DNA of 5,433 nucleotides from Syntrophomonadaceae bacterium. Its GTDB lineage: Bacteria > Bacillota > Dethiobacteria > DTU022. The position numbers were made by a program, and so were the translations under genes. Positions 1-4,332 of this stretch are shown here, in pieces; position 1 is the stretch's first letter; the number at the start of each line of letters is the position of its first letter. The stretch is from assembly GCA_003564055.1 (NCBI GenBank), contig PWSG01000313.1:1-5433 (forward strand). Reading direction: 5' to 3'. The notes beneath the pieces are model-generated. The model was not told the DNA's origin. It saw only the letters and a list, made by a program, of their open reading frames with translations, and did no database searches.

Positions 1-964
1 CGCTTGAAGCACAGATCCCTTGCATATCGAGACTTAATAGTATTGCTTCACCTTCGATATATTTAAAGCTGACATTAACGTTGCCAGGCAGTCGTTCTTC
101 AGGATGTCCGTTAAGAATGACATCGTCAATTTTTAAAATGCCTTCAATTAATTTATCCCGTAATGATTTGATGGTTTTACTTTTGCGCGGTATATCATCA
201 ACAGAAAGCTCAATGGCACGTCCTAAGCCAATTATAGCGGGCACATTTTCGGTCCCAGGCCTCAGCTTTTTTTCCTGGCCCCCCCCGCTGTAAAGAGGAT
301 TTATTTTTATCCCTTTTCGTTTATAAAGAGCGCCAACACCTTTAGGCCCGTTAAACTTATGCGCAGAAAGTGATAAAAAGTCAACCTGCATCTTGCTTAC
401 ATCGACAGGAAGCTGCCCGACAACCTGAACTGCGTCTGTATGAAACAGAATATTATTTTTGGCCGCAAGCTTACCGACCTCTTCAACAGGCAATAAGGTG
501 CCTATTTCGTTATTTGCAGCCATAATTGAAATAATAAAAGTACCAGGTGTAATAGCATCCTCTACTGCAGAGGGGTCTAAACGGCCGTAATTATCTACAG
601 GCAGGTATGTAACTTTATGTCCTTCTTTTTCAAGATCCCCGCACACATCAAGCACAGCATGATGCTCTACTCCTGATGTAATGATATGACCCGGACCATT
701 ATTTTTTTTGGCCGCGCCGCGCAAGGCGATATTATTTGATTCCGTGCCACCTGAAGTAAAAAATATTTCTTCGGGGCTTGCTCCCAGGGCCTGCGCAGTT
801 TTTTCGCGCGCTTTTTCAACAGCACTGCGGACTTCTCTGCCTTTAAAATGAACACTGGACGGATTTCCGTATTGCTCTTTAAAAAATGGCAGCATAGCTT
901 CCAGCACTTCTTCTCTTACAGGTGTAGTCGCACCATGATCCATATAGACTTCCCTGCTGTTCAA
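1..964 (-). CDS. nifS: Cysteine desulfurase, NifS/IscS type (C-terminus cut off by window edge)
   Basis: PLP-dependent enzyme that removes sulfur from L-cysteine (giving alanine) and passes the persulfide to Fe-S scaffold proteins or tRNA thiolation enzymes in the cytoplasm. I translated it from a TTG at 964-962; 321 codons are visible. Family motifs appear in order: DHGATTP (residues 9-15), TESNN, EHHAVLD, NNEIG, HTDAVQ, then SAHKFNGPKG with the PLP-binding Lys at 203, and GGGQE...RPGTEN (227-240). The visible part ends at GICASS, just before the expected SGSAC loop holding the catalytic Cys, so that residue is outside the window. Family members are about 380-400 aa, so roughly 60-80 residues are missing. 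The TTG start is chosen because an AAGGAGG lies 8 bases upstream; the alternative ATG at codon 8 has no such site. It follows the IscR-like gene by 15 bases, so the two are very likely co-transcribed. In clostridia such genes are often followed by a nifU-like scaffold gene and mnmA, which would lie beyond base 1. Whether it serves general Fe-S assembly or tRNA thiolation cannot be told here. Confidence 0.96.
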   Translation of the reverse strand, partial: MNSREVYMDHGATTPVREEVLEAMLPFFKEQYGNPSSVHFKGREVRSAVEKAREKTAQALGASPEEIFFTSGGTESNNIALRGAAKKNNGPGHIITSGVEHHAVLDVCGDLEKEGHKVTYLPVDNYGRLDPSAVEDAITPGTFIISIMAANNEIGTLLPVEEVGKLAAKNNILFHTDAVQVVGQLPVDVSKMQVDFLSLSAHKFNGPKGVGALYKRKGIKINPLYSGGGQEKKLRPGTENVPAIIGLGRAIELSVDDIPRKSKTIKSLRDKLIEGILKIDDVILNGHPEERLPGNVNVSFKYIEGEAILLSLDMQGICASS

Positions 965-972
965 GATCTATA

Positions 973-979
973 CCTCCTT
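973..979 (-). promoter_or_regulatory. Ribosome binding site of nifS, abutting the iscR stop codon
   Basis: On the minus strand the iscR-like stop TAA (982-980) is followed at once by AAGGAGG (979-973), then 8 bases, then TTG. The near-perfect Shine-Dalgarno at ideal spacing fixes the TTG as the nifS start. Its contact with the upstream stop codon favours translational coupling within the operon. Confidence 0.85.
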
Positions 980-1420
980 TTAGGTTAATGTTTCTGACGG
1001 TTTAACTTCAACCAGCTCATCAAGTGACACTTCATCCAAAACATCATTTATACGATCCCTGAGCTTTTCCCAAACCTGTCTCGTAAGACATTCGTCTTTG
1101 CGGTGACAGCAGAAATCGTTGTGCGGCTCGGAAAGGCAGTCTACAGGAGTTATCGGTCCTTCAACAGCCCGAACAATATCACCGATTTTTATTTCTGCAG
1201 GCGCTCTCGATAGTACATAACCACCACGCGAACCACGGACACTATGGACCAGGCCGGAGCGCCGCAAACCTGGAAATATTTGTTCCAAAAATTTGAGTGA
1301 TATCTTTTCCTGTTCGGCTATTTCACGCAGGGGCAGAGGACCGTCCTGATGATAAATTGCAAGCACGGCCATAGCTCTTACCCCATATTCAACCTTCGCT
1401 GAAAGCTTTATCTCGATCAC
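980..1420 (-). CDS. iscR: Rrf2-family transcriptional regulator, IscR-like Fe-S sensor
   Basis: Predicted winged helix-turn-helix repressor that controls Fe-S cluster assembly genes. As annotated it is 146 aa, starting at a GTG. It opens with KLSAKVEYGVRAM, the classic Rrf2 N-terminus. The helix-turn-helix spans about residues 28-56 (LREIAEQEKISLKFLEQI) and the wing is RGSRGGY (62-68). The cluster-binding loop has Cys 95, 104, 105 and 111. C95, C105 and C111 match the three cysteine ligands of E. coli IscR (C92, C98, C104), including the five-residue gap between the last two. E. coli IscR uses a His in CLTH as fourth ligand; here the motif is CLTR (Arg114), so the fourth ligand is unknown. 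The position directly ahead of a cysteine desulfurase and behind an IscR-type operator supports an IscR role. The cysteine-metabolism regulator CymR is the main alternative, but the Cys-rich loop argues against it. The start is uncertain: the only good Shine-Dalgarno sequence overlaps the GTG and points three codons downstream to an ATA (see findings). Confidence 0.93.
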   Translation of the reverse strand: MIEIKLSAKVEYGVRAMAVLAIYHQDGPLPLREIAEQEKISLKFLEQIFPGLRRSGLVHSVRGSRGGYVLSRAPAEIKIGDIVRAVEGPITPVDCLSEPHNDFCCHRKDECLTRQVWEKLRDRINDVLDEVSLDELVEVKPSETLT

Positions 1421-1429
1421 TCCAATTTT

Positions 1430-1454
1430 AAATCCGACTAATTAACTCGGATAT
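1430..1454 (-). promoter_or_regulatory. Predicted IscR-type operator in the iscR-nifS leader
   Basis: A 25-base imperfect palindrome on the minus strand. Its perfect 6-base arms, ATCCGA (1452-1447) and TCGGAT (1437-1432), are separated by 9 bases. Aligned to the E. coli IscR type 1 consensus as I remember it (ATA-SYYGACT-RWWWY-AGTCRRS-TAT), about 20 of 25 positions agree. It begins about 13 bases downstream of the -10 box, so a bound repressor would block initiation or early elongation. I infer negative autoregulation by the adjacent IscR-like protein. Confidence 0.7.
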
Positions 1455-1466
1455 TGTCCAAAAAAA

Positions 1467-1495
1467 ATAATAACACCTGCACTTTCAGTTGTCAA
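1467..1495 (-). promoter_or_regulatory. Sigma-A type promoter of iscR-nifS
   Basis: On the minus strand a consensus -35 TTGACA (1495-1490) is followed by a 17-base spacer and a -10 TATTAT (1472-1467). The expected transcription start is near 1460, just upstream of the predicted IscR operator, giving a leader of about 40-50 bases. It lies 13 bases downstream of the csp terminator, so the pair is expressed independently of csp. Confidence 0.8.
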
Positions 1496-1508
1496 TGTAT
1501 AAAATCAT

Positions 1509-1533
1509 AAAAAAACCGACGTTTCACGCCGGT
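1509..1533 (-). terminator. Rho-independent terminator of csp
   Basis: On the minus strand a 7-base-pair stem, ACCGGCG (1533-1527) with CGTCGGT (1521-1515), containing one G-U pair, closes a TGAAA loop and runs directly into seven T (1515-1509). It lies 44 bases after the csp stop and just before the iscR promoter, so it separates the two units. Confidence 0.85.
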
Positions 1534-1577
1534 CATAAAAATCAAACATATGTAACTTTGGTTTGCATTAGACTGGT

Positions 1578-1775
1578 TTATAATTTCACCACGTTAGCGG
1601 CCTGCGGCCCGCGGTTTCCTTCGACAACCTCGAATTCAACCTCCTGGCCTTCCTCTAATGTTTTGAAGCCTTCCTCTTGAATCTCTGAGTAATGCACAAA
1701 AACATCTTTGTCTTCTTCAACTTCGATAAAACCGTACCCTTTCTCGGGGTTAAACCATTTAACCTTTCCCTGCAT
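1578..1775 (-). CDS. csp: Cold-shock domain protein (CspA family)
   Basis: Small single-stranded nucleic-acid-binding protein of 65 aa, the normal size for the family. It acts as an RNA chaperone that keeps mRNA unfolded, in the cold or during growth transitions. It is one complete cold-shock domain: [11 protein letters not shown] at 6-16, RNP1 KGYGFIEV at 12-19, RNP2 VFVHYS at 25-30, and the closing GPQAANV. Two aromatic positions that are usually Phe are Tyr here (14 and 29), which keeps the stacking surface. It starts at ATG with AGGAGG 10 bases upstream (1791-1786). It has its own promoter and terminator, so it is monocistronic. Nothing in the sequence shows whether it is truly cold-induced; many paralogues are constitutive. 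Confidence 0.97.
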   Translation of the reverse strand: MQGKVKWFNPEKGYGFIEVEEDKDVFVHYSEIQEEGFKTLEEGQEVEFEVVEGNRGPQAANVVKL

Positions 1776-1796
1776 TAAAAAAATACCTCCTAAATA

Positions 1797-1813
1797 ACCC
1801 TGATAACCAGGGT
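1797..1813 (-). promoter_or_regulatory. Leader hairpin just upstream of the csp ribosome binding site
   Basis: On the minus strand ACCCTG (1813-1808) pairs with CAGGGT (1802-1797) around a 5-base loop, five bases before the AGGAGG. It falls inside the predicted ~46-base csp leader. It has no T-tract, so it is not a terminator. A role in mRNA stability or temperature-dependent access to the ribosome binding site is only a guess. Confidence 0.4.
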
Positions 1814-1827
1814 GTTATATCGATTAA

Positions 1828-1856
1828 AGGTTACCACAGACCTGCCTTAAAATCAA
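1828..1856 (-). promoter_or_regulatory. Predicted csp promoter
   Basis: On the minus strand -35 TTGATT (1856-1851), a 17-base spacer ending in TGG (an extended -10 TGn element), and -10 TAACCT (1833-1828). Transcription would begin near 1821. The -10 hexamer is imperfect, but the spacing and the TGn element support it. It lies back-to-back with the acpS promoter. Confidence 0.6.
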
Positions 1857-1868
1857 GATATTTCTGTC

Positions 1869-1897
1869 ATAACAATTACTCTGATCCGTGCTATAAT
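1869..1897 (+). promoter_or_regulatory. Predicted acpS promoter with extended -10
   Basis: A perfect TATAAT (1892-1897) is preceded by TG at 1889-1890, forming TGnTATAAT. The 17-base-spaced -35 position holds ATAACA (1869-1874), a poor match that an extended -10 can compensate for. The expected transcription start is near 1904. That lies downstream of the ATG at 1899 and so helps exclude it as the acpS start. Confidence 0.65.
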
Positions 1898-1919
1898 AAT
1901 GAAAACTAGTGCTTTTGCA

Positions 1920-1926
1920 GAGGTGA
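1920..1926 (+). promoter_or_regulatory. Ribosome binding site that decides the acpS start
   Basis: GAGGTGA is complementary to the 3' end of 16S rRNA and lies 8 bases upstream of the TTG at 1935. It supports the TTG over the ATG at 1899, which would put this site inside the coding region. Confidence 0.65.
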
Positions 1927-1934
1927 AATTTGTC

Positions 1935-2321
1935 TTGACCCTGATCGGTCTCGGTGTCGACCTGGTTTCCATAGATAGAATCGAAAAAGTTTATGACAAA
2001 CATCGCCAACGTTTTTTGCGCAGGATATTAACTGCTTATGAAGAGGACACTTTTAGAGAAAAAGGCTCATCGATGGTTACATTAGCCGCCCGATATGCTG
2101 CCAAAGAGGCTGTCCTAAAAGCCATTGGATGTGGAATAGGACCGGCAGCAATGAACGAGGTAGAAATTGTAACTTCCCCCGGCAAACAACCACAGGTGCA
2201 GCTGCACGGTGCAGCTGCACGGCTGGCCGATGAAAAAGGCATCATCAAAATTGCCATCTCCTTGAGCCATGAACCGCCTCTAGCCTGTGCTTTTGCAGCT
2301 GCAACCGGGAAACCGAAGTAA
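1935..2321 (+). CDS. acpS: Holo-[acyl-carrier-protein] synthase (4'-phosphopantetheinyl transferase)
   Basis: Transfers the 4'-phosphopantetheine arm from CoA to a serine of acyl carrier protein, which activates fatty-acid synthesis; it acts in the cytoplasm, normally as a trimer. From the TTG start it is 128 aa, close to the 120-130 aa family norm. The N-terminal LIGLGVDLVSIDRI carries the Mg-binding Asp at residue 9, and RYAAKEAVLKAIG (53-65) holds the second metal ligand Glu58. SLSHE near the C-terminus is the usual family signature. The reading frame is open back to an ATG at 1899, which would add 12 residues (MKTSAFAEVKFV) unlike any AcpS N-terminus and starts upstream of the predicted transcript. 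TTG at 1935 puts the conserved strand at the very N-terminus, as in the family. The gene stands alone, divergent from csp and convergent with aconitase. In many Firmicutes acpS is followed by nnrD and alr, which are not here. Confidence 0.96.
   Translation: MTLIGLGVDLVSIDRIEKVYDKHRQRFLRRILTAYEEDTFREKGSSMVTLAARYAAKEAVLKAIGCGIGPAAMNEVEIVTSPGKQPQVQLHGAAARLADEKGIIKIAISLSHEPPLACAFAAATGKPK
2196..2221 (+). repeat. Two tandem 13-base copies of a palindrome inside acpS
   Basis: GTGCAGCTGCACG occurs twice in direct succession (2196-2208 and 2209-2221); the first 12 bases of each are a perfect palindrome. They encode the stretch around QLHGAAAR. Because 13 is not a multiple of three the copies are read in different frames. 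A recent duplication would have shifted the frame, so chance or long-standing codon choice is more likely. Confidence 0.6.
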
Positions 2322-2344
2322 TCATGGATCGAAAAGCAGCAAGC

Positions 2345-2378
2345 AAAAAAACAGCATAATTAATCATTATTATTAATT
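2345..2378 (-). terminator. Possible weak terminator after aconitase
   Basis: On the minus strand AATTAAT (2378-2372) and ATTAATT (2364-2358) can form a 7-pair stem with a 7-base loop, overlapping the aconitase stop codon. Six bases later comes a run of seven T (2351-2345). The stem is A/T only and the T-run is displaced, so efficient termination is doubtful. Confidence 0.25.
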
Positions 2379-4304
2379 CAGATCGTTATTTAAGCGGGTG
2401 TAGTTAAGCAGGCCGCCTGCTTTTATGATCTTCAACTGCCTTGGCGACAGCTGGTGCTCGGCCCTTATGTTAAAGCCACCCCCAACATGTTCTATACTAA
2501 CCTGTCCGCTTCTCAGCTGTTTTTCAATATTATTAAGATGCAAATCATCACCTGCTGATAATTTTTCATAATCAGCAGGATCGCGAAAAGTAAGGGGCAA
2601 TATACCAAAATTTACTAGATTAGCCTGGTGAATACGAGCAAAAGATTTTGCCAAAACTGCTTTTACTCCCAGGACCATAGGGGCCAGGGCAGCATGTTCA
2701 CGACTGGACCCCTGCCCGTAATTATCGCCTGCCACGATCAAATTACTGCCGTATTCCCGGGCACGCAGGTAACAATCTTTATCAAGCCCGGAGAATACAT
2801 ACTCACTGAGCGCCTCTATGTTTGAACGCAGTGGCAGCACCTTTGAACCTCCGGGCATAATATGATCGGTAGTTACATTGTCTTCGACAACTAACAAAAC
2901 CCTTGCTTTAATCTGCTGAGGCAATGGCTTATTTAAAGGAACCGGCTTGATATTCGGCCCGCGCAGAATCCTGACGTTACTGCCATCTTCAGGTGGGGGA
3001 ATTATCATCCTGTCATCAATGACGGGAGCATATTCATCCTTCAGGTGAGGATAATCACCAAGTTCTCGGGGGTCTGTAATTTCGCCCCGAAGCGCTGCCG
3101 CCGCTGCAGCTGCAGGACCCGTCAAATAAACTTTGGCATCAGCTGTTCCGCTCCTGCCGGCAAAATTGCGGTTAAAAGTGCGCACTGATACAGCTCCTGA
3201 TGGCGGAGCCTGACCCATGCCTATGCAGGGACCACAGGCCGTTTCAAGGATTCTGGCTCCGGAACGGACAAGCTCTTCGATAACGCCTTCACGGCTTAAA
3301 GTGATTAGTGCCTGCCTCGAGCCAGGCGCCACAACCAGGCTGACCCCGGGGTGCACTACCTGTCCTTTCATAATTTCGGCTAACAGGCAGAGGTCATAAT
3401 AAGAACCATTGGTACAGCTTCCTACGGCAACCTGATCTACTTTTACAGCCTTTATTTCGCTTAGCGGCTTAACCGCATCAGGACTGTGCGGTGCCGCCGC
3501 CATAGGCTCAAGATCATCTAAAACTATTATAATCTCATGATCATAGTTAGCCTGCCGATCAGCTTCGAGCAGCTGCCAATCTTTTCCCCTCTCCTGGGCT
3601 TTTAAGAAATTCCTGGTTACTGAATCGCTGGGAAAAAGCGAACTTGTGGCCCCCAATTCCGCACCCATATTAGCAATAGTTGCTCTTTCGGGAATAGAAA
3701 GATCCTTTAAACCCGTTCCGCTGTATTCAATTATTTTTCCCACTCCGCCTTTTACCGTCAGACGACGCAGCAGCTCCAGGATAATATCTTTAGCTCCCAC
3801 CCATGGCGGTATTTTGCCTTCCAGTTGTACGTTTACCACTTCCGGAACTTTTATATAAAAAGGTCCTCCTGCCATGGCAACAGCTACATCCAAACCCCCT
3901 GCGCCGATCCCAATCATTCCCAGCCCACCGGCGGTCGGGGTATGGCTGTCTGAACCAAGGAGGGTTTTTCCGGGAACACCAAAGCGCTCTAAGTGCACCT
4001 GATGGCATATACCGTTACCGGGCCTGGAAAACCAAACTCCGAAATGGGCAGCAGCCGACTGCAGGTAACGGTGATCATCTGCATTTTCAAACCCATTTTG
4101 GAGAGTATTGTGATCAACATAACTGACCGAGAGTTCTGTTTGCACTTTCTCTATACCTAATGCCTCCAGCTGCAGGTAAGCCATGGTACCGGTAGCATCC
4201 TGTGTTAATGTTTGGTCGATGCGAATACCTATCTCAGAACCTTTTTTGATTTCTCCTTCAACCAGATGCTCTTTTATAATTTTGTAAGTTAAATTATCAG
4301 GCAT
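2373..4304 (-). CDS. acn: Aconitate hydratase, short single-chain (Aquifex-type) form
   Basis: [4Fe-4S] enzyme interconverting citrate and isocitrate via cis-aconitate in the cytoplasm; in anaerobes often used to make 2-oxoglutarate and glutamate. It is 643 aa, far shorter than AcnA (about 890 aa) and matching the length of the Aquifex-type subfamily. The LeuC-like catalytic part comes first: DQT at 30-32, SRPGNGICHQ at 93-102, GSDSHTPTAGG at 117-127. The cluster cysteines are C297 (GSCTNG), C357 and C360 (CGPCIG). FNRNFAGR at 377-384 has Arg379 and Arg384 at positions corresponding to the substrate-binding arginines of mitochondrial aconitase. After a linker (about 408-465) comes the LeuD-like swivel domain: DNVTTDHIMPGG at 475-486, YGQGSSREH at 529-537 and SFARIHQANL at 554-563. 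All key residues are present, so it should be active. Homoaconitase or isopropylmalate dehydratase is less likely, since those usually have separate subunits and lack this close match to mitochondrial aconitase. ATG at 4304 is the first possible start, because an in-frame TAA lies two codons upstream; its ribosome site is weak (GGTG, 8 bases away). The MFS gene ends 28 bases upstream. Confidence 0.97.
   Translation of the reverse strand: MPDNLTYKIIKEHLVEGEIKKGSEIGIRIDQTLTQDATGTMAYLQLEALGIEKVQTELSVSYVDHNTLQNGFENADDHRYLQSAAAHFGVWFSRPGNGICHQVHLERFGVPGKTLLGSDSHTPTAGGLGMIGIGAGGLDVAVAMAGGPFYIKVPEVVNVQLEGKIPPWVGAKDIILELLRRLTVKGGVGKIIEYSGTGLKDLSIPERATIANMGAELGATSSLFPSDSVTRNFLKAQERGKDWQLLEADRQANYDHEIIIVLDDLEPMAAAPHSPDAVKPLSEIKAVKVDQVAVGSCTNGSYYDLCLLAEIMKGQVVHPGVSLVVAPGSRQALITLSREGVIEELVRSGARILETACGPCIGMGQAPPSGAVSVRTFNRNFAGRSGTADAKVYLTGPAAAAAAALRGEITDPRELGDYPHLKDEYAPVIDDRMIIPPPEDGSNVRILRGPNIKPVPLNKPLPQQIKARVLLVVEDNVTTDHIMPGGSKVLPLRSNIEALSEYVFSGLDKDCYLRAREYGSNLIVAGDNYGQGSSREHAALAPMVLGVKAVLAKSFARIHQANLVNFGILPLTFRDPADYEKLSAGDDLHLNNIEKQLRSGQVSIEHVGGGFNIRAEHQLSPRQLKIIKAGGLLNYTRLNNDLN
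2406..2424 (+). terminator. Possible acpS terminator inside the aconitase 3' end
   Basis: On the plus strand AAGCAGG (2406-2412) and CCTGCTT (2416-2422) form a perfect 7-pair stem with a 3-base loop, ending in four T (2421-2424). It lies about 85 bases after the acpS stop. It is also codons for KAGGLL in aconitase, so it may be incidental. The short T-run makes it a weak candidate. Confidence 0.3.
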
Positions 4305-4332
4305 CTCTTAAGCACCACTTTTCTAATTAAGA

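Noticed and set aside
667..855. 62-codon minus-strand frame starting MFILKAEKS
   Set aside because: It overlaps nifS in another frame on the same strand; the nifS frame gives a continuous, motif-rich protein here.
1489..1680. 63-codon plus-strand open frame
   Set aside because: It is antisense to csp and runs through the csp terminator and the iscR promoter; no sign of a real protein.
1824..2009. 61-codon minus-strand open frame
   Set aside because: It covers the csp promoter and the antisense of acpS; the protein is low in structure and matches nothing recognised.
2324..2359. 11-residue mini-ORF (MDRKAASKKTA) just after acpS
   Set aside because: Only two bases after the acpS stop, but with no ribosome binding site of its own and no known counterpart; most likely chance.
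3803..4126. 107-codon plus-strand open frame
   Set aside because: It lies entirely antisense to the conserved catalytic region of aconitase, has no good ribosome binding site and no recognisable motif.
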